From the NCBI GenBank assembly GCA_030673265.1, contig DAOVJK010000143.1, positions 1 through 7,361 of the forward strand: 7,361 bases of DNA, given 5' to 3'. A program made the translations under genes and the position numbers. This DNA is from Pseudomonadota bacterium (GTDB taxonomy: Bacteria; Desulfobacterota; Desulfobulbia; Desulfobulbales; JAGXFP01). The notes beneath the pieces were generated by a model. It was not told where the DNA came from. It saw nothing but the letters and a program-made list of their open reading frames with translations, and searched no databases. Shown in pieces: positions 1 through 5,668 of the stretch (position 1 is the stretch's first letter; the number at the start of each line of letters is the position of its first letter).

Positions 1-1
1 A

Positions 2-124
2 GATATGGGTGTCAGGAAATATGGCATATTAACTAAACTTTCCGACAGGAGCCATTATTATGGAAGCGCGCCTGCAAGACTCCGGGATAAATTTGGTTAT
101 TTGAACTCCTCGCAATTGAGATAA
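2..124 (+). CDS. Possible C-terminal tail of an unidentified protein (5' end outside the window)
   Basis: An open frame enters from the left edge and runs about 40 codons to a TAA at 122-124. The product ends with residues such as RKYGILTKL, SHYYGSAPARLRDKFGYL and NSSQLR, a mix of charged and aromatic residues that reads like a folded protein tail rather than random translation. It converges on the minus-strand gene ending at 199, and a hairpin at 135-165 sits between the two stops, as expected for convergent genes. I do not recognise the family. Against it: only 40 codons are visible, Arg codons AGG and AGA are commoner here than in the neighbours, and a chance open frame of this length is possible. 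Confidence 0.35.
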   Translation, partial: DMGVRKYGILTKLSDRSHYYGSAPARLRDKFGYLNSSQLR

Positions 125-134
125 GAAGCAAGCA

Positions 135-165
135 AGAGATTTCATAAAAAAAGGCCCAAATCTCT
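135..165. terminator. Hairpin between convergent stops, candidate weak terminator
   Basis: Perfect 8-bp arms AGAGATTT (135-142) and AAATCTCT (158-165) enclose a 15-base loop. On the minus strand the loop contains GGGCC followed by seven T residues. The site lies 33 bases past the minus-strand stop at 199 and 10 bases past the possible plus-strand stop at 124. The stem is A/T-rich and is not followed by a proper U run on either strand, so this is a weak candidate supported mainly by position. Confidence 0.35.
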
Positions 166-198
166 AAATAGGTTTCTCCGCTAAAACCGCAGGTAATT

Positions 199-1041
199 TC
201 AGGCCTGCTGGCTAACCCCGAAAATCTCCCGATAAAGAATGCCACCAACCATGATAAACATGGGAACGGTCCAGATCAGTCCTAAGCCTAAGGGAATTGA
301 GCTTAAAAAGCAGATGCATCCCATCAGAAGATAGAGACCAAAAACTTTAAACCAATGTTGCTGGATGGCTTTGCGTGATGCCTCCATCGCCTGCCATGGC
401 CCCATCTCTTTGTCGATAATCAGTGGAATAACCAACAGGTAGGCAATGCTTAAGTAAATGCCGGGAATAATCAGGAGCAGAAAACCGATGAAAGATAATA
501 GCGAGACCAGCAAGGAGCTGATAACGATGGGCAACATATAGCCGAAACAGCTGAATACCATCTTGAAATCGACCGGCAGGCCAATCGAATGACGGATACC
601 GATCAGCATTAAGCCGGCCATAAAGGGGTAACTAGCCACCGAAATGGTAAACTGGGCGGCAACTCCCAGTGCGGCTGACGCCGAACCGGAGCCCATCATT
701 GTTGAAACAGCGGTCATAACCCCGCTAAAAACCATGACCGCTAGAAAAGCCAGGCCGATAGCCCCCCAAAGAGGTCCTTTCGTACCAGAAGTTTTGGCCC
801 ATGCCTCGCGGATAATGTCCATAATCTTAAAATCATAACCGGAACCATCGCCAAAAGATGCCGCCTGCGGCCCAGATGGTTCTTCCTGAAGAATTGCCTC
901 GGCTGAAAAATCCACCGGTTTGACAAAATGAATCTTTTCCTTACATTCAGGACAGCTGACACTCATCTTTTTACCAACAGGGATCTTTTCATCAGCGATT
1001 TGCCCAACTTTCTTCTGACACTTTACACAAAAGATATCCAT
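199..1041 (-). CDS. Zinc-ribbon multi-pass inner-membrane protein of unknown function
   Basis: A 280-residue protein with a cytosolic-type zinc ribbon at the N-terminus: CxxC at residues 5-8 and CxxC at 30-33, with an ADEKIPVGKK stretch between them resembling MJ0042-type finger domains. A linker (about 41-88) leads into hydrophobic segments near 90-113, 122-149, 164-208, 230-247 and 250-268. The C-terminal half has a pattern PGIYL...VIPLIIDKEMGPWQAMEASRKA...W.K.FGLYLL...LGLGLIWTVP, which recalls DUF975/YciC-like or glycerophosphodiesterase membrane domains; this is family resemblance, not a firm match. The start is well supported: AGGAGG (1046-1051) lies four bases upstream of the ATG. It is the last gene of the minus-strand series, 96 bases after cobA-hemD. 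Role unknown; no enzymatic motif seen. Confidence 0.85.
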   Translation of the reverse strand: MDIFCVKCQKKVGQIADEKIPVGKKMSVSCPECKEKIHFVKPVDFSAEAILQEEPSGPQAASFGDGSGYDFKIMDIIREAWAKTSGTKGPLWGAIGLAFLAVMVFSGVMTAVSTMMGSGSASAALGVAAQFTISVASYPFMAGLMLIGIRHSIGLPVDFKMVFSCFGYMLPIVISSLLVSLLSFIGFLLLIIPGIYLSIAYLLVIPLIIDKEMGPWQAMEASRKAIQQHWFKVFGLYLLMGCICFLSSIPLGLGLIWTVPMFIMVGGILYREIFGVSQQA

Positions 1042-1108
1042 ACTGCCTCCTGGTAATTTATCTTTGTCCCCCTTAATCGTGAGAGCACAGAGTAATCCAT
1101 GGCGCTAT

Positions 1109-1130
1109 TGTTAGATAACACCACCTAACA
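1109..1130. repeat. Short inverted repeat after cobA-hemD
   Basis: Arms TGTTAG (1109-1114) and CTAACA (1125-1130) flank a 10-base loop; inside it TGTTA-GA-TAACA forms a second, overlapping small palindrome. It begins 8 bases past the cobA-hemD stop on the minus strand. No U tract follows on the minus strand; on the plus strand it is followed by GAAAATTTT. It may be a weak terminator or a protein-binding site ahead of the zinc-ribbon gene; neither is established. Confidence 0.3.
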
Positions 1131-1137
1131 GAAAATT

Positions 1138-2697
1138 TTATGCGTCCTCATAGAAATCGACAATGGCCTCAACCATGGCCCCGATTGTATATGTTTCCGG
1201 CTGGACATCGATCTTAAGGTTACTTTGCAGGGCCGTTTTGGCGGTAATCGGGCCAATAACCGCGACTTTGACATCACCGAGCAATCGTTCAAACTCATCA
1301 TCATTTTTAATCTCGAGCATTTCCAGAAAATTACGGACCGTCGAAGAACTGGTAAAAGTCACCATATCGATCTGTTTTTCCTCCAAGGCATTTCTAACCA
1401 TCGCATAATCATCTGGCCGAACATTCTGATATACCGGCGCAACAGTTACCTCCGCCCCACCCTCTTGCAATTTTTCTGGCAGGATTTCCCGGGCCTTTAA
1501 GGCACGGGGAATCAGAATCTTATTGCCTTTGACCCCCTGTTCCAGCAATGCCTCGGCCAGACCTTCACCGGTAAATTCCTTGGGCAGGAGATCCGCCTTA
1601 ATCCCGTAATCATGCAAAATTTCGGCGGTGGCAGTGCCAACTACAGCAATCTGTGGTCCTTTGAGATCACGGGCATCCATGCCCTTTTCACGCAGCCTTT
1701 TAAAAAAGAAGCTGATCGCGTTGATACTGGTGAAAAGCAGCCAATCATAGCTGCCGATATCAGCCAGAGCCTGATCGATTTCAGACCAGCTATCCGGCTC
1801 AACCAAGGCAATGGTAGAGCCTTCCAGGCAATCGGCGCCATTATCTTCAAGCAACATTACCAATTCACTGGCCTGGGTCCGGGTCCTGGTCACCAGAATA
1901 CGTTTGCCAAACAGCGGTTTCTTCTCAAACCAGTTAATGGTATCGCGTAATTTGACAACTTCACCGACAACCACCAAGGCCGGCGGCTTGATATCGGCTT
2001 CTTTAACTATCGCGGCGATATTTTCCAGATTACCGACAACAGTCCGTTGCTCAGGGGTTGAGGCCCAACGGATGACGGCAACACTGCTTTTGGGATCACG
2101 CCCGTTTTTGATTAAATTTTTGGCTATAGACGGCAGATTCTTGATCCCCATATAGAAGACCAGGGTGCCGATGCCGGTAGAGATCTTGTCCCAGGCCAAC
2201 CGACTATCCCCTTTGGTCGGATCCTCGTGGCCGGTAATAAAGGCTACTGAAGAAGTAAAGTTCCGGTGGGTGATCGGGATTCCGGCATAGGTGGCAGCAG
2301 CAGTGGCAGACGTAACTCCCGGCACAACCTCAAAAGCTACTCCAGCCTCAACCAGCTCTTCAATCTCTTCTCCACCCCGTCCGAAGATAAAAGGATCACC
2401 ACCTTTGAGGCGAACTACCATTTTGCCGGACTTGGCATAGTCAACCAGCATCTGGTTAATTTCGGCCTGGGTAAAGGCGTGATGGACATTACCCTTTTTA
2501 CCGGCGTAGATTCGTTTCGCCGTTGCCGGGACATGTTTCAGGAGTCTCTTACTGGCCAGGTGATCATAGACCACAACCTCGGCCCGGCTGAGAATGCCAA
2601 GTCCCTTGACCGTAATAAGAGTAGGATCTCCGGGACCGGCGCCAACCAGATAAACCTTGCCTGGTTTTCTTTTAGCTAAATCGTTATTGCTCGACAT
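1138..2697 (-). CDS. cobA-hemD: Fused uroporphyrinogen-III C-methyltransferase / uroporphyrinogen-III synthase
   Basis: A 519-residue bifunctional cytosolic enzyme. Residues about 14-255 are an SAM-dependent uroporphyrinogen-III methyltransferase (precorrin-2 formation): KVYLVGAGPGDPTLIT near 14-29, RLKGGDPFIFGRGGEE at 96-111, and VPGVTSATAA near 125-134 are family signatures. Residues about 262-519 are a HemD-type uroporphyrinogen-III synthase: GKRILVTRTR opens it, with LLFTSINAI at 320-328 and VTFTSSSTVRNF at 446-457, the paired motifs of its two lobes. HemD cyclises the HemC product and CobA methylates the result twice, so the fusion couples consecutive steps at the branch to siroheme, cobalamin and siroheme-derived haem. 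No CysG-type dehydrogenase/ferrochelatase domain is present. A TGGGA lies eight bases before the ATG. An intrinsic terminator-like hairpin sits immediately upstream (2716-2751), so the gene may have its own promoter or be attenuated. Confidence 0.95.
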   Translation of the reverse strand: MSSNNDLAKRKPGKVYLVGAGPGDPTLITVKGLGILSRAEVVVYDHLASKRLLKHVPATAKRIYAGKKGNVHHAFTQAEINQMLVDYAKSGKMVVRLKGGDPFIFGRGGEEIEELVEAGVAFEVVPGVTSATAAATYAGIPITHRNFTSSVAFITGHEDPTKGDSRLAWDKISTGIGTLVFYMGIKNLPSIAKNLIKNGRDPKSSVAVIRWASTPEQRTVVGNLENIAAIVKEADIKPPALVVVGEVVKLRDTINWFEKKPLFGKRILVTRTRTQASELVMLLEDNGADCLEGSTIALVEPDSWSEIDQALADIGSYDWLLFTSINAISFFFKRLREKGMDARDLKGPQIAVVGTATAEILHDYGIKADLLPKEFTGEGLAEALLEQGVKGNKILIPRALKAREILPEKLQEGGAEVTVAPVYQNVRPDDYAMVRNALEEKQIDMVTFTSSSTVRNFLEMLEIKNDDEFERLLGDVKVAVIGPITAKTALQSNLKIDVQPETYTIGAMVEAIVDFYEDA

Positions 2698-2709
2698 TTA
2701 TTGTTTCCC

Positions 2710-2751
2710 AAGAACAAAAAGCGCAGAGGAAGATAAAGCCCCCGCGCTTTT
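2710..2751 (-). terminator. Intrinsic terminator or attenuator between hemC and cobA-hemD
   Basis: On the minus strand, AAAAGCGC (2751-2744) pairs with GCGCTTTT (2724-2717). The stem extends inward by five more pairs, GGGGG with CCTCT, two of them G-U wobbles, leaving a 9-base loop. TTTTT then GTTCTT follows. The wobble pairs would be A-C mismatches in plus-strand RNA, so the long stem specifically favours the minus strand, the direction of the flanking genes. It lies about 60 bases past the hemC stop and ends about 13-20 bases before the cobA-hemD start, leaving room only for the ribosome site. Confidence 0.75.
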
Positions 2752-2810
2752 ATTGAAGACGTAAATCCGTGTCATTTAAAAATAAATAGAAATTATCAAT
2801 TACGGCTGGT

Positions 2811-3746
2811 TCAACTCAGGTTGTCGCCGTAAACCTCCTCAAGAATACGTCGGGCGCCCATCTCCAGTAATTCACCGGCCAGACTAACGCCAAGCTCTCT
2901 GGCATCGGCGACATCGCCGCTAACCTGTTTTTTCAAAACTTCCTTGCCATCAATTGAGGCAACCAGGCCGGTCATGGTCAGCTTGCCGTCAGCGACAGTG
3001 CCGAAACCGGCGATCGGCACCTGACAACCACCCTCCAGACGATGCAGAAAAGCCCGTTCGCCATCAACCGCAATAGTGGTTTCAGCATCCCGCAGAAAGG
3101 CCAGGCCTGCCAGCAGTTCGTCGGCATCCTTGCGCAGTTCGATACCAACCGCACCCTGGGCAACAGCCGGCAACATCTCTTCGGCTGAGAAACGGGAGGT
3201 AATCCGCTCAGACCATTGCATTCGGTTTAAGCCGGCGGTAGCCAGAATAATCGCATCGTACATCCCTTCATCCAGTTTCCGGATGCGGGTATCAAGATTG
3301 CCGCGCAGGTCAGCGATAATCAGATCGGGCCGCAGAGCAGCGAGCTGTGATTTCCGACGCAGGCTGCTGGTACCGACCTTGGCGCCCTCGGGCAAATCTG
3401 CAAAGGATTTAAATTTAACAGAAAGAAAAGCATCTCGGGGATCTTCACGCTTGGTAACCACACCGATATGCAACTCTTCCGGCAACTCCGAGGGGACATC
3501 CTTCATGCTGTGGACGGCCATATCAACCTCGCGGCTGAGCATAGCCTCCTCAAGCTCCTTGACGAACAGGCCTTTACCACCAACCTTGGCCAGGGGCACA
3601 TCAAGTATTTTATCGCCCTTGGTAATGATTTTGACCAGCTCCACGGTAGTGCCGGGATACTGGGCTTCGATCAGATTTTTGATATTGGTGCTTTGGGTCA
3701 TGGCCAGCAGGCTCGCCCTGGTGCCAATCTTGATCTGTTTCTGCAT
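2811..3746 (-). CDS. hemC: Porphobilinogen deaminase (hydroxymethylbilane synthase)
   Basis: A 311-residue cytosolic enzyme that joins four porphobilinogens into hydroxymethylbilane, the substrate of the HemD domain encoded next. Full-length for the family. It shows IGTRASLLAMTQ near 7-18, VGGKGLFVKELE at 55-66, HSMKDVPSELP at 79-89 with the catalytic aspartate at 83, GTSSLRRKSQL at 125-135 and DLRGNLDTRIRKL at 146-158 (substrate and cofactor-carboxylate arginines), and ERAFLHRLEGGCQVP at 230-244, where Cys241 is the dipyrromethane attachment residue. All key residues appear intact. It starts 49 bases after the fmdB-like gene; AAGGGA lies 10 bases upstream of the ATG. A terminator-like hairpin follows, so hemC may end one transcription unit. 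Confidence 0.97.
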   Translation of the reverse strand: MQKQIKIGTRASLLAMTQSTNIKNLIEAQYPGTTVELVKIITKGDKILDVPLAKVGGKGLFVKELEEAMLSREVDMAVHSMKDVPSELPEELHIGVVTKREDPRDAFLSVKFKSFADLPEGAKVGTSSLRRKSQLAALRPDLIIADLRGNLDTRIRKLDEGMYDAIILATAGLNRMQWSERITSRFSAEEMLPAVAQGAVGIELRKDADELLAGLAFLRDAETTIAVDGERAFLHRLEGGCQVPIAGFGTVADGKLTMTGLVASIDGKEVLKKQVSGDVADARELGVSLAGELLEMGARRILEEVYGDNLS

Positions 3747-3795
3747 CTTCTTTGTCCCTTGAAATGAAATTATTAGCTCAACAGCCTATTCAAAA

Positions 3796-4011
3796 TTACT
3801 TACAGGTAGAGCAACTGCCCCCGGCACAACCGCCACATCCCGATGATCCGGAACCGGAATCACCCTTCCCTTTTGCAGGTGAAGAAAAAGACGACATCTG
3901 CTTCTGGAGATCATCGCTGGCGCAGGACGGGCAAAATGGCCGGTCACCGCCCATCACCAGAAACTCGAACTCAAGGCCGCAGGCCCGGCAGATAAAATCA
4001 AAAAGTGGCAT
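3796..4011 (-). CDS. FmdB-family small zinc-ribbon protein
   Basis: A 71-residue protein starting MPLFDFICRACG, the classic opening of FmdB-type putative regulatory proteins. Two CxxC pairs (C8/C11 and C27/C30 by the ATG start) make a single zinc ribbon. A Ser/Gly/Lys linker leads to an unusual Cys-rich end, GCGGCAGGSCSTC, carrying four more cysteines that could bind metal. The ATG at 4009-4011 is chosen over an in-frame TTG at 4018-4020 because family members start MP.Y/F. No strong Shine-Dalgarno is visible (only GGG about 5 bases upstream). It sits between the deoxyhypusine-synthase-like gene (58-base gap) and hemC (49-base gap). The biological role of the family is poorly known. Confidence 0.85.
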   Translation of the reverse strand: MPLFDFICRACGLEFEFLVMGGDRPFCPSCASDDLQKQMSSFSSPAKGKGDSGSGSSGCGGCAGGSCSTCK

Positions 4012-4069
4012 TATACCCAAAATTAAAATATTTCATACCAGCATTATATACCGGCACATGCAAAAGGCC

Positions 4070-5014
4070 TCAGCCCTCGATCCGGGCCAGCAACCCGGCA
4101 ATCAGCAAAGGGATCATAACTTCGTGGTGGCCGATAATATTAAAGCCCCGGCCACCGCCGGCGGTCGGCCGGTTAACGACATTGGTCATAGTCCGGTAAT
4201 GCCTGATAAAATCAAAATTGGCCGTCGTAAAATTTTCAACCTTATGGCCGAGATTGCGGACTACGGTCAGGGCCTTCAGGAAAACTTCAGGCATAATTAC
4301 CGCTGAGCCGAAGTTCAGATACGCACCACCCTCCAGCTCAGCGATCTCGCTGCAGAATAATTTAAAATCATGATGGCTGGTTTTACCTATATCGGCGCCA
4401 TTGGCAGAGGGATGAATGTGGACGATGTCGGTACCGATTGCGACATGGATCGTAACCGGTACACCCAGGCGTTTGGCCGAGGCAAGCAAGCTTGAATCGT
4501 TGTAGGGGAATTCCTGTTCAAGTAAATATTCGCCAATGGCCTCGCCCATGCCCGTATCTGCTTCGGCCCCGCGACGAATCGCCTCGTTAACCGCTTCACC
4601 GGTCTCTTTGGCAGCGCCGAAAGCACCGGCCCCGAGAACCTGATCAACATCCTCCGAGGTCCGGCCGACCATGGCAATCTCGGTATCATGGACAATCCCG
4701 GCGCCATTCAAGGCCAGACCGGTAATAACCCCTCTCTTCATCAGGTCGATCAGAAGCGGGTTTAAGCCAACTTTAATCACATGGGCGCCCATCCCGACAA
4801 TTAGCGGCCTGCCCTGTTCATGGCTGACGGCCAGACGTTCAATCAGTTCCGGCAAATCCCGGCCAAGCAGCTGATCGGGCAACGAAGCCAGAAAATCCTC
4901 AATAGTGGCCCCCTTCTGCAAAGGCCTGGCAAAATTATCCACCGTCACCTTGCTGAAACGATCATGGACCGAATAGGTGTTCAGCTTGCCAAAATCGAGG
5001 GGCGTCAGAGTCAT
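4070..5014 (-). CDS. Deoxyhypusine-synthase-like protein of unknown function
   Basis: A 314-residue cytosolic protein with the layout of the deoxyhypusine synthase (DHS) family. A Rossmann-like half contains PLIVGMGAHVIKVGLNPLL (70-88) and ITGLALNGAGIVHDTEIA (97-114). A second half contains SSLLASAKRLGVPVTIHVAIGTDIVH (174-199), LNFGSAVIMPEVFLKAL (233-249) and a terminal HHEVMIPLLIAGLLA (296-310). In true DHS the segment equivalent to 233-249 is GGGVVKHH and carries the lysine that receives the butylamine group; here GSAVIMPEV has no lysine, so hypusine formation is unlikely. Histidine clusters (H190, H199, H201, HH214-215, HH296-297) could bind metal; that is inference. TAATG joins the gmhA stop to this start with a one-base overlap, and GGTGA lies six bases upstream, indicating translational coupling. 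Function unknown; a role near heptose metabolism is suggested only by context. Confidence 0.8.
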   Translation of the reverse strand: MTLTPLDFGKLNTYSVHDRFSKVTVDNFARPLQKGATIEDFLASLPDQLLGRDLPELIERLAVSHEQGRPLIVGMGAHVIKVGLNPLLIDLMKRGVITGLALNGAGIVHDTEIAMVGRTSEDVDQVLGAGAFGAAKETGEAVNEAIRRGAEADTGMGEAIGEYLLEQEFPYNDSSLLASAKRLGVPVTIHVAIGTDIVHIHPSANGADIGKTSHHDFKLFCSEIAELEGGAYLNFGSAVIMPEVFLKALTVVRNLGHKVENFTTANFDFIRHYRTMTNVVNRPTAGGGRGFNIIGHHEVMIPLLIAGLLARIEG

Positions 5015-5589
5015 TACTTGTCACCGAAGAGGATATCGTCAACCATCCAGCATAAAAGATGTTCGACCCAAACGTGGGCTTCCTGGATATGGGGAGTAAT
5101 ATCAGAGGGCACATTAATCACGACCTCGGCCAGCCCGGCCAGCTTACCGCCACTGCCGCCGGTAAGGACGACGGTATGCAGACCCAATTCAGCAGCAGTT
5201 TCAATGGCCTTTACCACGTTGGGAGAATTGCCGCTGGTGGAGATCCCCAGGGCAAGATCACCTTCCTTGCCAAGGGCCTGGACCTGCTTGACGAAGATAT
5301 CGTCAAAAGAAAAATCATTACCGATACTGGTTATATTGGAGGTGTCGGTGGTCAGGGCGATAGCTGCCAGCGGCGGCCGATCGATCATGAAACGGTTAAC
5401 GAACTCAGCCGCCATATGCTGGGCATCGGCGGCACTGCCACCATTACCGAAGATCAAAAGCTTGTTGCCGTTTTTGATTATTTCGGCAATAAGTTGAGCC
5501 AGGCGAATGATTACCTCGCTCTGGGTCTCAAACAACTTTTCCTTGGCAGCAATTGAGTTCTTTAAATTTTCAGCAATAAATTCTTTCAT
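5014..5589 (-). CDS. gmhA: Phosphoheptose isomerase (sedoheptulose-7-phosphate isomerase)
   Basis: A 191-residue SIS-domain protein, the usual GmhA length. It converts sedoheptulose 7-phosphate to D-glycero-D-manno-heptose 7-phosphate, the first step towards the ADP-heptose of the LPS inner core. FGNGGSAADAQHMAAEF (47-63) is the phosphate-binding loop with zinc ligands H58 and E62. TDTSNITSIGNDFSFDDIF (81-99) and GISTSGNSPNVVKAI (115-129) are further active-site segments. IQEAHVWVEH (168-177) supplies Q169 and H177, whose spacing matches the zinc ligands of the E. coli enzyme. All expected residues are present. First gene of the minus-strand series, preceded by a sigma70-like promoter; no clear Shine-Dalgarno is seen, only a weak GGCGA. 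The related DiaA family lacks this complete zinc set, so GmhA is preferred. Confidence 0.93.
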   Translation of the reverse strand: MKEFIAENLKNSIAAKEKLFETQSEVIIRLAQLIAEIIKNGNKLLIFGNGGSAADAQHMAAEFVNRFMIDRPPLAAIALTTDTSNITSIGNDFSFDDIFVKQVQALGKEGDLALGISTSGNSPNVVKAIETAAELGLHTVVLTGGSGGKLAGLAEVVINVPSDITPHIQEAHVWVEHLLCWMVDDILFGDK

Positions 5590-5594
5590 AAAAG

Positions 5595-5668
5595 GTCGCC
5601 ATAAATGGGATTATCAATAAGGCCGCTAAACTTATTACAGGCTGTACCCTTTGTCAATAAATGGCGAC
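5595..5668. repeat. Dyad and direct repeats in the divergent control region
   Basis: GTCGCCAT (5595-5602) is inverted as ATGGCGAC (5661-5668), bracketing the gmhA promoter. The same stretch carries direct copies of ATAAATGG (5601-5608 and 5657-5664) and TCAATAA (5614-5620 and 5654-5660). The pattern could be a paired operator for a regulator of both divergent genes. The arms are short, so chance is not excluded. Confidence 0.3.

Noticed and set aside
60..104. A 14-codon open frame with a CAGGAG upstream.
   Set aside because: Very short, no recognisable product, and overlaps the better-supported incoming frame at 2-124.
33..248. 71-residue minus-strand open frame overlapping the end of the zinc-ribbon gene.
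   Set aside because: Overlaps the real gene in another frame, has no ribosome site and no family resemblance.
1109..1130. Resemblance to integron attC core sites (GTTAGAT and ACCTAAC).
   Set aside because: The two cores are in the wrong order for an attC site, are only 10 bases apart, and no cassette structure or integrase is nearby.
4010..4015. TATAAT on the minus strand at the fmdB-like start codon.
   Set aside because: It overlaps the ATG and has no -35 partner at suitable distance; it arises from the start codon context.
4148..4172. A near-perfect 25-base palindrome, CCGGCC-ACCGCCGGCGGT-c-GGCCGG, in the DHS-like gene.
   Set aside because: It encodes the RPTAGGGRG stretch that is probably conserved protein sequence, and GC-rich Gly/Arg/Pro codons easily form such palindromes.
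5143..5166. Inverted repeat CTTACC/GGTAAG in gmhA.
   Set aside because: Only six pairs, over the codons for a conserved GGSGGKLAG segment; expected by chance.
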